A stretch of 64,000 nucleotides of DNA, from positions 24,224-88,223 of the forward strand of contig URMK01000025.1 of assembly GCA_900548905.1 (NCBI GenBank). The letters are read 5' to 3'. Under the pieces are notes generated by a model. The model was not told the DNA's origin, searched no databases, and was given only the letters and a program-made list of their open reading frames with translations. Below are positions 1 to 8,400 of the stretch, piece after piece; position 1 is the first letter of the stretch; the number at the start of each line of letters is the position of its first letter. This stretch comes from an uncultured Lachnospiraceae bacterium. Its GTDB lineage: Bacteria > Bacillota > Clostridia > Lachnospirales > Lachnospiraceae. The position numbers and the translations under genes were made by a program.

Positions 1-121
1 CCAGGAAAGGGTAAACCTCTTAAACCGGCTCCTTGCCGAGCAAAACCGTACGGAGGATATCGTCAGGGCTGCCAGCGACCCTGCATTTCAGAAAAAGCTC
101 TTTAAAGAGTTTGATATATAA
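1..121 (+). CDS. 3' end of an unidentified protein (C-terminal 39 residues)
   Basis: An open frame enters from the left edge (codons begin at base 2) and stops at TAA 119-121. The 39 visible residues are rich in charged and leucine residues and end in KEFDI. The pattern 'LNRLLAEQNRTEDIVRA..D..FQKKLFKEF' resembles the C-terminal tail of Rpn/PD-(D/E)xK 'transposase-like' nucleases of Clostridia as I remember them. That is recall, not a search. The catalytic part would lie outside the window, so function cannot be judged. The gene converges with the DedA gene on the other strand. Confidence 0.45.
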   Translation, partial: QERVNLLNRLLAEQNRTEDIVRAASDPAFQKKLFKEFDI

Positions 122-140
122 TTAAAAAGGTGTTTTGGCA

Positions 141-205
141 CTAATATGGGTTCTTACTCCGGTTTGGGTACGGCATCCCCAAACCGGAGTAAGAATCCTA
201 ATATG
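141..205. repeat. 49-bp palindromic insertion with 8-bp flanking direct repeats
   Basis: Bases 149-168 and 178-197 form 20-bp inverted arms (19 of 20 pair, one G-T) around a 9-nt loop. The palindrome is bounded on both sides by the same octamer CTAATATG (141-148 and 198-205). This is what a small inserted element with an 8-bp target duplication looks like. No T-run directly follows the stem on either strand, so it is not a classic terminator, although it lies between two convergent genes and could still stop transcripts. Confidence 0.7.
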
Positions 206-264
206 TTTTCAGGATGATATTCTGCCAAAAAAACACAAATGCCACAGTCTCTTTTCACGCCATT

Positions 265-882
265 TTATATCTTCTTCTGTTTATGCCGTTTCCATACCCG
301 CAGCGCCAGCGTCACTGCCGCCGTTCCTATAATAATCCAGGCCAGTGCGGAATAGGTATCCAGATATTCTGTAATAATCCCCCAGGATTCCCCTGCCACC
401 GCCCCAAAGACCACCAGCACGGTATCCCAGATCAGACTTCCTGCCACGGTAAACAGGGTAAAAACAGGCAGCTTCATCCTGGCCATTCCGGCAGGAATGG
501 ATATCAGGCTGCGGATGATGGGGATACACCTTCCGAAAAATACCGCTTTTCTTCCCTGCCCGTCAAACCACTGCAGTGTCCGGACAATTTCATCCTTTTT
601 AAAGCCCAGCCGCCTGCACAGATTACTGTCCAGTAATTTTCCGAATCGTTGCGGGCTAAGAAGGGCGCCCAGTCCATACAGCAGGAAAGCGCTGGCTACC
701 GACGCGGCGGTGGAAACAAAAATCACCCCCGGAACCGTCATTTTCGTACAGGTAGTAAGAAAGCCCCCAAAAGTGAGTATCACTTCCGAAGGGATGGGCG
801 GAAACACCGTTTCCACCACGATCAAAAGACCAATTCCCAAATAGCCGAACTGATTCATGATGTCAATAACAATATCCTGCAT
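265..882 (-). CDS. DedA/SNARE-associated family membrane protein
   Basis: A 205-residue integral membrane protein. After a short N-terminal stretch it has the DedA pattern 'FPPIPSEVILTFGGFL' near residues 25-40, a central hydrophobic hairpin, a conserved 'FFGRCIPIIRSLISIPAGMARM' region with the family arginines and glycine, and two C-terminal membrane helices ending in a basic tail. DedA proteins are proposed lipid scramblases/flippases and proton-dependent transporters in the cytoplasmic membrane; the substrate here is unknown. A longer frame exists upstream, but the ATG at 882 is preferred. It has a GAGG-type ribosome site just upstream, gives the usual family length (about 200), and avoids running into the LysR gene. 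The gene lies downstream of lysR on the same strand. Confidence 0.85.
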   Translation of the reverse strand: MQDIVIDIMNQFGYLGIGLLIVVETVFPPIPSEVILTFGGFLTTCTKMTVPGVIFVSTAASVASAFLLYGLGALLSPQRFGKLLDSNLCRRLGFKKDEIVRTLQWFDGQGRKAVFFGRCIPIIRSLISIPAGMARMKLPVFTLFTVAGSLIWDTVLVVFGAVAGESWGIITEYLDTYSALAWIIIGTAAVTLALRVWKRHKQKKI

Positions 883-968
883 ACCCACGCCTCTGCTATG
901 CTTCCTTGTTATCCAGTCTATGCCCCCTTGCCTCATAACAGTACCAAATCTGCAGGCCCGCTCTGCCA

Positions 969-1886
969 CTATTCGGTCACTTTCATGATGCTCACCCACT
1001 GCAGCAGCTTTTCAATAGCAGGGTTATGGTTTTCCGTAAGCCAGCTCACTTCAAAATCCAGAGTTTCTTCTTCCTGCCCTTCCTCCTCCTTGTGCATGGG
1101 AATTACGACAAGATTGCGGGTATTCCGGTAATATCTCACCGCGTATTCCGGCAGTATGGCAATGCCGAGCCCAGCGGAAACCATGAGCAGCAACGTCTGT
1201 ACCTCCTTCTCCCTGCTCACAATATTGGGCGCGTAGCCGCCCCGGTTGTAGCACAGGATAACCTCCTCTGCTTCGTCATTCGGACGCCCTTTGGGCTGCA
1301 TGATAATAAATTCTTCCCCTGCCAGCTCCCGGTAGCTCAGATGTTTCCTGGATGCCAGGGGATGTCCCGGATACAGAACCGCCATCAGGGGATACGCTTT
1401 TAAAAAGCGGCGGCTCAAATCCTGGTAATTGCGTATGTTTGGAGACAGATTGAAGGCGATATCGCATTCCCCATCCTCCAGCAGCCCATATAAAGCGCTC
1501 ATATTTTCCCGGATCAGACGTATGGAAATATTAGGGTAGGTTTCATGGAAATTCCGGATTGTCTCAGAAAACAGGCTCTGTTCGTATCCCCGGATAAATC
1601 CGATGGAAATGGAGCCGGAAAAACCTTCCGCAGCCGACCGCGCCAGCTTCACGGCTTCATCCGCCCTGGCAAGAATGGCTTTCGCTTCATTCATGAACAC
1701 CCTGCCTGCGGGTGTCAGCTCCACATGGTGTTTATCCCTTATAAACAGAAGCGCTCCAATCCCTTCCTCCAGCGCCCGGATCTGCTGGGTCATGGCCGTT
1801 TGGGAAATAAAGCATTTTTTAGCGGCCTTTGTGAAATTCAGGGTCTCCCCCACCGACACAAAATATTCCAGCTGTTTCAGATTCAT
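969..1886 (-). CDS. LysR family transcriptional regulator
   Basis: A 305-residue LysR-type regulator. Residues 1-60 hold the winged helix-turn-helix ('MNLKQLEYFVSVGETLNFTKAAKKCFISQTAMTQQIRALE', HTH at about 18-37). The periplasmic-binding-like effector domain occupies about 90-290 ('ISIGFIRGYEQ' start, 'AGLGIAILPEYAV' late motif). The ATG at 1886 is chosen because GCAGGAGG sits 6-8 nt upstream and it starts exactly at the family N-terminus; the frame upstream runs through a palindrome and is not coding. It is divergent from the YkvI-type permease and aminotransferase pair, with a dyad and a promoter between, so it probably controls that pair and itself. The inducer is unknown; an amino acid is a reasonable inference. 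Confidence 0.9.
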   Translation of the reverse strand: MNLKQLEYFVSVGETLNFTKAAKKCFISQTAMTQQIRALEEGIGALLFIRDKHHVELTPAGRVFMNEAKAILARADEAVKLARSAAEGFSGSISIGFIRGYEQSLFSETIRNFHETYPNISIRLIRENMSALYGLLEDGECDIAFNLSPNIRNYQDLSRRFLKAYPLMAVLYPGHPLASRKHLSYRELAGEEFIIMQPKGRPNDEAEEVILCYNRGGYAPNIVSREKEVQTLLLMVSAGLGIAILPEYAVRYYRNTRNLVVIPMHKEEEGQEEETLDFEVSWLTENHNPAIEKLLQWVSIMKVTE

Positions 1887-1940
1887 CCTGTTCCTCCTGC
1901 TTTTCCGGTTGTACTTACTATTGATTTTACTTTGTAGTAC

Positions 1941-2031
1941 CTCAAGCTTCACAGGTGCCAAATGGCCCTCCATCCCGGCAGCGCCCCGCAGACAGCGGAC
2001 GGAGGGCCATTTGGCACCTGTGAAGTTTGAG
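1941..2031. repeat. Long near-perfect inverted repeat (31-bp arms)
   Basis: Bases 1941-1971 and 2001-2031 are inverted copies with a single G/A difference (30 of 31), around a 29-nt GC-rich loop. It sits in the lysR/permease intergenic region, upstream of the permease promoter. The arms are far longer than a regulator site. I take it for a hairpin-forming repeat inserted in the control region. No clean target duplication is visible. Confidence 0.75.
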
Positions 2032-2036
2032 TTAGT

Positions 2037-2053
2037 AATAAGTTTTACTTATT
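2037..2053. promoter_or_regulatory. Candidate LysR operator (7-bp dyad)
   Basis: AATAAGT (2037-2043) and ACTTATT (2047-2053) are perfect inverted arms with a 3-nt spacer, immediately upstream of the permease promoter. LysR regulators bind interrupted dyads with T-N11-A geometry at such a position. A second dyad, TGCAA-N9-TTGCA (2060-2078), overlaps the -35 box and may be the activation half. The assignment to the neighbouring LysR protein is inferred. Confidence 0.45.
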
Positions 2054-2073
2054 GTAATATGCAATCTTACTAT

Positions 2074-2102
2074 TTGCAACTGCCTATTTTTTGCCTTATA
2101 AT
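2074..2102 (+). promoter_or_regulatory. Sigma-A promoter of the permease/aminotransferase pair
   Basis: TTGCAA at 2074-2079 and a perfect TATAAT at 2097-2102 are separated by 17 nt. This places the transcript start near 2109, about 32 nt before the TTG start codon of the permease. Confidence 0.65.
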
Positions 2103-2140
2103 TCTATTTATGAATTACAAAAGAAAGCAGGTGCTTACTA

Positions 2141-3286
2141 TTGAAAAGTCTGAAGAAATTTTATGAGGGCGGCTACGCCAAATACATTCTGCCCGGTGTG
2201 CTGCTGCAGTCTGTTCTGATAGGCGGCGGTTATGCCACAGGACGGGAGATTTATTCCTACGGAGCCAAATTCGGTGCTTTCGGCTGGATATCCGGTCTGA
2301 CCATCGGAATCGGCTTTGCCCTTTTTGCCTTTCTTACCTTCGAAATCTGCCGGATTTACAAGGTATATGACTACAAAAATTATATCAAGCAGGTGATTGG
2401 CCCCTTATGGCCGGTAATGGATGTTCTTACTATATTAATAGCCATTATGCTCATCGCCGTTATGGCAGCGGCCACAGGAAGTATTTTTGAACAGGTCGGC
2501 CTGCCTAATTTCCTGGGAGCGGTGGTCATCGTTTTCCTGTGCGGCCTTCTGAATTTCAAAGGCTCCAAGGTCATTGAAAAGTTCGAATCCGTGGGAACCG
2601 TGCTTCTTTACGGCGGCTATATCCTGTTTACCATCATTGTCCTGATAAGCAAGGGAAGCAACATCCCGCAAGTATTTGCATCCGCGGACACCAGCGCTTA
2701 TGACGGCAAGGTCACCCTGGGTCTGTGCATCTGGACAGGAATCCTGTATGTGGCGTATAATATTAACTCCATCCCCATGGGGATGTTTTCCCTCACCAGA
2801 CAGACCAAACGGAAGGAAACCTTTATTTCCGGTCTGATCGCGGGACTGTTAATGGTTATCCCCTGGTTCCTCTCTTATTTTGCCATGATGTGCTTCTATG
2901 GGGATGTTTCCATTGTGGGAGCCGATGTGGCCACCCCCTGGATGGAAATGATCAAAGCGGTAAACGGCGGTCCCTTCCTTCTTGCCCTGTTCAGTATCGT
3001 TATGGGCTGGACCCTGGTGGAAACGGCTACGGGCTGTATCCATATGATTATTGACCGTTTCGACATCGCCCTGGAGGAAAGGGGAAATACCAGGCTCACC
3101 GACAAAAAGAGAGGGCTTATCACGGTAATCACCCTGCTTGCCGCCCTGCTTCTTTCCCGCATCGGTGTAGTTACCCTGATTGAAAAAGGATATTCCTATC
3201 TGTCCTACGGCTTTATCCTGTTCTATCTGCTGCCCACCCTGTTTATCGGCGGTTACAAAATAATCCGTTATAAGAATAAAAAGTAA
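2141..3286 (+). CDS. YkvI-type membrane transporter (APC-like)
   Basis: A 381-residue polytopic membrane protein with about ten hydrophobic segments. The N-terminal 'PGVLLQSVLIGGGYATGREI' carries the broken-helix GGGYATGRE motif typical of the YkvI family, a branch of the APC/LeuT-fold transporters usually annotated as putative amino acid or branched-chain permeases. Substrate is not established for the family. The start is a TTG at 2141 with AGCAGG about 8 nt upstream; no ATG gives the conserved N-terminus. The aminotransferase follows after 27 nt in the same operon, which suggests that it brings in an amino acid, perhaps a D-amino acid, for transamination. LysR is divergent and probably regulates it. 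Confidence 0.8.
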   Translation: MKSLKKFYEGGYAKYILPGVLLQSVLIGGGYATGREIYSYGAKFGAFGWISGLTIGIGFALFAFLTFEICRIYKVYDYKNYIKQVIGPLWPVMDVLTILIAIMLIAVMAAATGSIFEQVGLPNFLGAVVIVFLCGLLNFKGSKVIEKFESVGTVLLYGGYILFTIIVLISKGSNIPQVFASADTSAYDGKVTLGLCIWTGILYVAYNINSIPMGMFSLTRQTKRKETFISGLIAGLLMVIPWFLSYFAMMCFYGDVSIVGADVATPWMEMIKAVNGGPFLLALFSIVMGWTLVETATGCIHMIIDRFDIALEERGNTRLTDKKRGLITVITLLAALLLSRIGVVTLIEKGYSYLSYGFILFYLLPTLFIGGYKIIRYKNKK

Positions 3287-3313
3287 AGAATTACATATAA
3301 GGAGAACTTTGAT

Positions 3314-4159
3314 ATGAAATATGTAGGATATTACAATGGAGAAATCGGGTCATTGGAAGAAATGAAAATCCCCATGCTGGACCGGGCCGTTTATTTTGGC
3401 GATGGCTGCTACGATGCCACTACCTTTGCCCATAATCACATTTTTGCGGTAAAGGATCATGTGGATCGTTTTTACAACAGCTGCAAAATGCTGGAAATCC
3501 CTTTTGACATGCCGCGGGAAGTCCTGGTGGAAGCGCTGCAGAAATGTATCGATGCCAATGAAATCGATCACGGCATGCTTTACTGGCAATGCTCCAGAGG
3601 AACCGCGCTGCGGGCGCATAACTTTCCTCCGGCCCAGGTGAAGCCCAACCTGATGATTTTTACCGTTCCCTGTGAGCTGGTTCCCATGGACAGCACCTTT
3701 AAGCTGATATCCATGGAGGATACCCGGTTCCTGCACTGTAACATCAAGACTCTGAACTTAATCCCCAGCGTTATCGCTTACCAGCGCTGTATGGAAAAAG
3801 GCTGCCAGGAAACAATTTTCCACCGGGGGGAACGGGTTACGGAATGTGCCCACAGCAATGTCCTGATGATTAAGGACGGCGTTTTGTGTACGCCTCCCAG
3901 GGATAACCTGATTTTGCCCGGCATCACTTTAAAACATCTCCTGGAGCTGGCGGATGCCAACGGCATTCCCACCAGGGAAGCGGTCTTTACCATGGATGAG
4001 CTCAGAGCGGCAGATGAAGTCATTATCAGCAGCTCCGGCGGCCTCTGCATCGCTGCGGATGAACTGGACGGAACCTCTATCGGCGGAAACGATCCGGTGA
4101 CCCTGAAAAAGCTTCAGGATGCTTATACTGCATTTTATGAAAAGGATACGAATTATTAA
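3314..4159 (+). CDS. D-amino-acid aminotransferase-like PLP enzyme (class IV)
   Basis: A 281-residue fold-type IV PLP enzyme, usual family length. Lys145 in 'NIKTLNL' is the Schiff-base lysine and Glu177 in 'VTECAHSN' the residue facing the pyridine nitrogen; both positions and spacing match Bacillus D-amino-acid aminotransferase. 'RGTALRAHNFP' supplies Arg100/His102, equivalent to the Arg98/His100 carboxylate trap that marks D-amino-acid aminotransferases rather than branched-chain ones. The reaction would be D-amino acid + 2-oxoglutarate to 2-oxo acid + D-glutamate in the cytoplasm. Start ATG has AAGGAG 9 nt upstream. Co-transcribed with the YkvI-type transporter; an uptake-and-use role for D-amino acids is inferred. 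Confidence 0.85.
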   Translation: MKYVGYYNGEIGSLEEMKIPMLDRAVYFGDGCYDATTFAHNHIFAVKDHVDRFYNSCKMLEIPFDMPREVLVEALQKCIDANEIDHGMLYWQCSRGTALRAHNFPPAQVKPNLMIFTVPCELVPMDSTFKLISMEDTRFLHCNIKTLNLIPSVIAYQRCMEKGCQETIFHRGERVTECAHSNVLMIKDGVLCTPPRDNLILPGITLKHLLELADANGIPTREAVFTMDELRAADEVIISSSGGLCIAADELDGTSIGGNDPVTLKKLQDAYTAFYEKDTNY

Positions 4160-4226
4160 AAGCTAAAAAAGCGGTTATCCTGTTGCTCCGGCTTCATCGG
4201 GGCAATAATGTCCCGGTACCCGATAT

Positions 4227-4274
4227 AAAAATCCCGGTATGTCCTTGCCTATGGCAAAGATGTCCGGGATTTTT
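4227..4274. terminator. Bidirectional rho-independent terminator
   Basis: Arms AAAAATCCCGG (4227-4237) and CCGGGATTTTT (4264-4274) pair perfectly around a 26-nt loop that itself contains a small dyad, giving T5 on either strand. It separates the convergent aminotransferase and GH43 genes and can end both transcripts. Confidence 0.8.
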
Positions 4275-4307
4275 CAGATCGTATATTTTTATCCCCGGCG
4301 GGCCTGC

Positions 4308-5933
4308 TTACTCCTCCGGCCTGTAGGTAAAGAAATCAAAGGCCGCAAAATTGCTCCCTTCCTTCCCGTTACCGCTGGCAAACATACCCACATAGGCGCC
4401 CACAAAACCGCCGGCCGTCTCGGAGCCAAGGAAGCTGCCGTCCAGTCCGTCGGCCAGCACATGTCTGGTTCCGTCCTCTTCCACCGCCGTAAACGTGTTT
4501 TTCTGCCCTTCTGCCGCAAGCTCCAACAGCACGGTGTCCGAATACCATTCCATCTCTCCGCAAATCTCTTTCTGCCAGGGCCTTTCCACATTGTGGTAGG
4601 TCACCTCCGCTTCCTGGGTCAGATATCCTTTCACCGCCCGCAGAAGCCGTTTTCCCTTTTCCAGAGTCATTTCCGCCCGCAGGGAATGGTAATTATTCTG
4701 CAGCAGTATCAGGCCCGCGGTCTGCCCCTCTTGCGGCTCAAACCGCATTTTTGTAAGGGCCGTATAGCTCATATGCTGCTGCCTGCGTCCCACAAAACCG
4801 GCACAGTTTACATTGGGAAGCCGGCCGGAACGTATTTTTTCCATCGTTTCCGGGTTCGTGGGTTCCATGGGCCTGGCCGTTGTCCTGATTTTCAGACAGC
4901 TGTCCTCCAAGCGGAAATCCCCCTCTGCGGGTGTTCCCAGACAGTTCCAGGAAAAGCCCGGACGCTCTCCGTCAAAATCATCGGTTTCCGGCAGGGCAGG
5001 CACAGGGGCTTCCGGCAGAGCGGGGGCCGGATAGGTCCAGTCCAGCTTTCCGGTTCCCGGACATACCACAGGCCAGCCGTTTTCCCATACCATAGGGGCG
5101 ATGAAGGTCTCCCTTCCCATATTTTTATGGTATCCGCCATAGGGCCTGGAAGCCAGCATAACCATATACCAGCTGCCGTCCTTCAGTTCCACGATATCCG
5201 CATGTCCCGTATTGGCGATAGCCGCCCCCATACCCAGATGCCTGTGGGTCATGATGGGGTTTCCGTCATATCCTTCATAATCCCCCATCACCTCCCTGCT
5301 CCTGGCTATAGTCACCGCATGGAAATGTTCGGTACCGCCTTCGGCTATCAAAAGATAATACCAGCCGTCCTTTTTGTATAGGTGGGGCGCTTCCGGGCAC
5401 CAGGCCAGGACCTGGGAACCTCCCCAGATTTTTTTCTTTTCTCCCTCCAGCCGAAAATCTTTCAGGTCAATCCGGCTTATCCATATCTTACTGTGGCGCA
5501 TATCCTCGCCCGAGCTGGTTCCTGTATAATAGGCGGTGCCGTCCTCATCCCAGAACAAAGAGGGATCGATTCCCTCCGCCCCCTCTATCCAGTGCGGCTC
5601 CGACCATGGCCCCGCCGGATCCTCTGCTGTTACAATAAAGTTCCCGCCATGATCCACGTTGGTGGTAATCATATAAAAAAGCCCGTCATGGTACCGGATA
5701 GTAGGGGCAAAGATTCCCCCGGAGATCCAGTCCGCGCCTAACGGCAGCTGGGACGCACGATCCAGCACATGTCCGATCTGCTCCCAATGCGCCAGATCCC
5801 GGCTGTGGAAAACCGGCACGCCGGGGTAGTACGAGAAGGATGAGGTCACCATATAAAAATCATCCTCTGCACGGACAATGGATGGATCCGGATAAAATCC
5901 CGGTAACAGCGGGTTTTTAATTTCATAGCTCAC
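4308..5933 (-). CDS. GH43 beta-xylosidase / arabinofuranosidase
   Basis: A 541-residue cytoplasmic enzyme without signal peptide. The N-terminal five-bladed propeller (about 1-310) shows the GH43 triad: Asp16 in 'FYPDPSI' (base), Asp123 in 'GIDPSLFWDEDG' (pKa modulator) and Glu181 in 'CPEAPHLYK' (acid). The C-terminal half (about 330-541) is a beta-sandwich as in XynB-type xylosidases. Expected reaction: release of xylose (or arabinose) from the non-reducing end of imported xylo-oligosaccharides. It is the last gene of the minus-strand operon, 14 nt after the GH39 gene, and is followed by a terminator. Linkage specificity (xylosidase versus arabinofuranosidase) cannot be decided from sequence; the GH39 neighbour favours xylan side products. 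Confidence 0.9.
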   Translation of the reverse strand: MSYEIKNPLLPGFYPDPSIVRAEDDFYMVTSSFSYYPGVPVFHSRDLAHWEQIGHVLDRASQLPLGADWISGGIFAPTIRYHDGLFYMITTNVDHGGNFIVTAEDPAGPWSEPHWIEGAEGIDPSLFWDEDGTAYYTGTSSGEDMRHSKIWISRIDLKDFRLEGEKKKIWGGSQVLAWCPEAPHLYKKDGWYYLLIAEGGTEHFHAVTIARSREVMGDYEGYDGNPIMTHRHLGMGAAIANTGHADIVELKDGSWYMVMLASRPYGGYHKNMGRETFIAPMVWENGWPVVCPGTGKLDWTYPAPALPEAPVPALPETDDFDGERPGFSWNCLGTPAEGDFRLEDSCLKIRTTARPMEPTNPETMEKIRSGRLPNVNCAGFVGRRQQHMSYTALTKMRFEPQEGQTAGLILLQNNYHSLRAEMTLEKGKRLLRAVKGYLTQEAEVTYHNVERPWQKEICGEMEWYSDTVLLELAAEGQKNTFTAVEEDGTRHVLADGLDGSFLGSETAGGFVGAYVGMFASGNGKEGSNFAAFDFFTYRPEE

Positions 5934-5947
5934 GGTTGTTTCCTCCC

Positions 5948-7462
5948 TTACAAATACATAGTAATCAGTGCCGCTCCCATAGGAGGAAGGGCCAGGGATA
6001 TTGTACCATCTTTTACCTGTGCTGTCTCTTCTTTTGTATAGGAGGCCGCTTCCAGAAGGGCAAGCTGGGATCGGTCCGGATATTCGGGTTCTCCCATGGC
6101 CTGCCAGCAGGCAAGCGCATTTCCGTGGGTATCATCCAGACGTTCGATGGTAACTTTCACCGGACTTGCTCCGGTAAGGCGGATTTGGATTTCTTCTTCC
6201 GTAATATCATGGAGCAGGGAATGATGGTTCACCGCCAGGAACTGGACTGCCCGGCAGGTATTTTTTCTTACCCCGTATACATCCACCGTACCCTGGGCCC
6301 CGGTTTTTACATACATTTCCTCCCCCAGTTTGTGCAGCAGCTGGAATGCGCGGTAGGACGCCTTGGGTATCCCCTGCAGATTCAACAGGCCGAAGCCGCC
6401 GTGGAAGGGTTTACAGGGCATGCCGCCTTCCTCAAAAATATCGGAAAAGGTCCAGTAGGAATAGCCCTCCACCAGATCTGTGGAATCCATAATCGTTTTC
6501 AAAATAAAGGAGGAACCGAATGGGCCGTCGGAGGCAATTCCCGCGCCGCTGTTCCATTCCGTATAATAAACAGGCAGTCCTCCGGCTTCTCCCACGGCTT
6601 TTACGGTCATTTGCGTCAGGACGCCCCGATCCACCTTTTCCCAAAGATGTTTATGCTGCTCTTTTCTTCGTTCCAGAAACGCTTCCACGGTTTCCCCTTC
6701 TCCGGGTGTCATAAAGTTCTGGCTGTCCTCCACGCCGTATCCCAGAATAACATCGGTAGGATAGTGATGGGTGGAAATAAAATCAATGGGAGTATTCGTT
6801 TTTCTGCAATGATTAAGCAGTTCCGGTATCCAGGAATTATTGGAGGTTGCCGGTCCTCCCACCTTCAGCCGTTCATCCACCTCTTTCAGGGCATGGGCGG
6901 TATGGGAATACAGATTAAAGTATTCCTCCATCGTATCGGACCAGAAACCAAACGGAGAATCCGGCCCTCCCAGGTTCGGCTCATTCCAGACCTCAAAAAA
7001 CCACTGTCTCACTTCTCCCGTACCGTACCTCTCTGTCAGATGCTCTGCAAACAGACCGATGAGCCACTCCCATTTTTCGTAGCTTGCCGGCCGGGAGGTA
7101 TTCCCCTTATAGTGGAAAATGGTGGTATCCTTGCTTTTAAGCGCCTCCGGCATAAATCCTATTTCCACAAACGGCTTCATATTTATGGACAGCAAAAAAT
7201 CAAATACCGAATCCACGTTGGTAAATGAGACCACCCATTCATCCGCCGCCCCCATCATGGGACGGGTGAGCACGCTCATATCATCATCAAAAAGCCCGTG
7301 AAACCTCACATAACGAAACCCCAGCTCCCGCTGGCATTTTTCCAGCTGTTCCCGGTAATCCTGCCGCAGAGCCGTGGTTCCGTGACAGCTTCCCACACAC
7401 ATGTTCCAATACGATTTTAAAGGCTTTACTTCTTCCTTATAGTCCCAGGTAAACTGTTTCAT
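5948..7462 (-). CDS. GH39 beta-xylosidase
   Basis: A 504-residue cytoplasmic enzyme of normal GH39 length. It has the (beta/alpha)8 barrel with the acid/base Glu161 in 'FEVWNEPN' and the nucleophile Glu302 in 'YYTEWNSG', followed by a C-terminal beta-sandwich. GH39 clan-A retaining xylosidases hydrolyse beta-1,4-xylosides; 'RYVRFHGLFDDDM' near residue 50 is the usual substrate-pocket strand. The start ATG at 7462 has GGAGGGA about 5 nt upstream. It follows the permease by 43 nt and precedes GH43 in a five-gene operon, so the likely job is trimming imported xylobiose or xylotriose. Confidence 0.92.
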   Translation of the reverse strand: MKQFTWDYKEEVKPLKSYWNMCVGSCHGTTALRQDYREQLEKCQRELGFRYVRFHGLFDDDMSVLTRPMMGAADEWVVSFTNVDSVFDFLLSINMKPFVEIGFMPEALKSKDTTIFHYKGNTSRPASYEKWEWLIGLFAEHLTERYGTGEVRQWFFEVWNEPNLGGPDSPFGFWSDTMEEYFNLYSHTAHALKEVDERLKVGGPATSNNSWIPELLNHCRKTNTPIDFISTHHYPTDVILGYGVEDSQNFMTPGEGETVEAFLERRKEQHKHLWEKVDRGVLTQMTVKAVGEAGGLPVYYTEWNSGAGIASDGPFGSSFILKTIMDSTDLVEGYSYWTFSDIFEEGGMPCKPFHGGFGLLNLQGIPKASYRAFQLLHKLGEEMYVKTGAQGTVDVYGVRKNTCRAVQFLAVNHHSLLHDITEEEIQIRLTGASPVKVTIERLDDTHGNALACWQAMGEPEYPDRSQLALLEAASYTKEETAQVKDGTISLALPPMGAALITMYL

Positions 7463-7505
7463 CGCTATCCCTCCTGCTGCTTGGTTTTATGTTAGAAAAA
7501 GGGGG

Positions 7506-8387
7506 CTATCCTTTTACGGAACCGATCATAACCCCTTTTACAAAATACTTCTGCACAAACGGATAGATACACAAAATGGGCAGTGTGGCGATAACCGTTG
7601 TACAGTATTTAATCAAGTCCTTATAGATTGCCAGATTATTTTCCAGATCGCTCCGGTTCATCTGGGATGCATCATTCTGTATCAGTATATCCCTCAGTAT
7701 CAGCTGCAGCGGATACAGGGAACGATCCTGCAGGAAAATAGACGCATTAAACCAGGAATTCCACTGGCCCACCGCATAAAACAGCACGACAACCGCAATC
7801 GTGGCTTTGGACAGGGGAATGATGATTTTTGTCATTATAGTCATGTTTCCGGCCCCGTCTATCCTGGCAGCCTCCTCCAGGGAATCGGGTATTTCCGCCA
7901 TAGAGGTTCTCATGATAATAATATTGAACACGTTCACACAGCCGGGTATGATCAGCGCCCATCTGGTGTCCAGCATCCCCAGGTTACGGACTATCATATA
8001 GAAAGGGATCATACCGCCGTTGAACATCATGGTAAAAGCAAGGAAAAACATCATCTGCTTTTTCAAAAGCAGCTGTTTCCTGGATAAAACATACCCGCTG
8101 GATATAGTGAGCGCCGTCCCGAGCAGGGTGGAAAAAATCACATATATAATGGTATTGATATAGCCCGTATATATATTGGGGTTCTGGAAAACCAGGGCAT
8201 AACCGTTCAGGGTGAAGCCAAGCGGTTTAAAAATGAAGCCGATATGGGCGCTTAAAGGCCCCGGTTCACTGAAGGAAGCAAATACGGTATGGAGCATAGG
8301 CGCCAGGCAGAGGAACCCTATCATGGTTAGAATGGCATAATTAATTACGGTAAATATTTTGTATCCCACAGATTTCGACCGAATCAT
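7506..8387 (-). CDS. Carbohydrate ABC importer permease (YtcP/MalG type)
   Basis: A 293-residue six-helix permease. The EAA loop that docks the ATPase is intact ('IPDSLEEAARIDGAG', about residues 175-190), and the protein ends in the family tail 'FVKGVMIGSVKG'. It pairs with the upstream LplB-type permease and the lipoprotein to form an importer; no ATPase gene is present, so a shared MsmX-type ATPase encoded elsewhere must drive it. It lies 13 nt after the partner permease. The cargo is inferred to be a xylo-oligosaccharide from the two xylosidases in the same operon. Confidence 0.92.
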   Translation of the reverse strand: MIRSKSVGYKIFTVINYAILTMIGFLCLAPMLHTVFASFSEPGPLSAHIGFIFKPLGFTLNGYALVFQNPNIYTGYINTIIYVIFSTLLGTALTISSGYVLSRKQLLLKKQMMFFLAFTMMFNGGMIPFYMIVRNLGMLDTRWALIIPGCVNVFNIIIMRTSMAEIPDSLEEAARIDGAGNMTIMTKIIIPLSKATIAVVVLFYAVGQWNSWFNASIFLQDRSLYPLQLILRDILIQNDASQMNRSDLENNLAIYKDLIKYCTTVIATLPILCIYPFVQKYFVKGVMIGSVKG

Positions 8388-8400
8388 TCCTCGTCCCTCC

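Noticed and set aside
141..205. Simple rho-independent terminator
   Set aside because: The stem is not followed by a T-run on either strand, and exact octamer repeats flank it, which fits an insertion better.
4239..7228. Long plus-strand open frames (380 and 430 codons) opposite the GH43 and GH39 genes
   Set aside because: They are antisense shadows of genes with complete catalytic motifs, have no ribosome sites, and their translations are low-complexity His/Gly/Pro-rich without domains.
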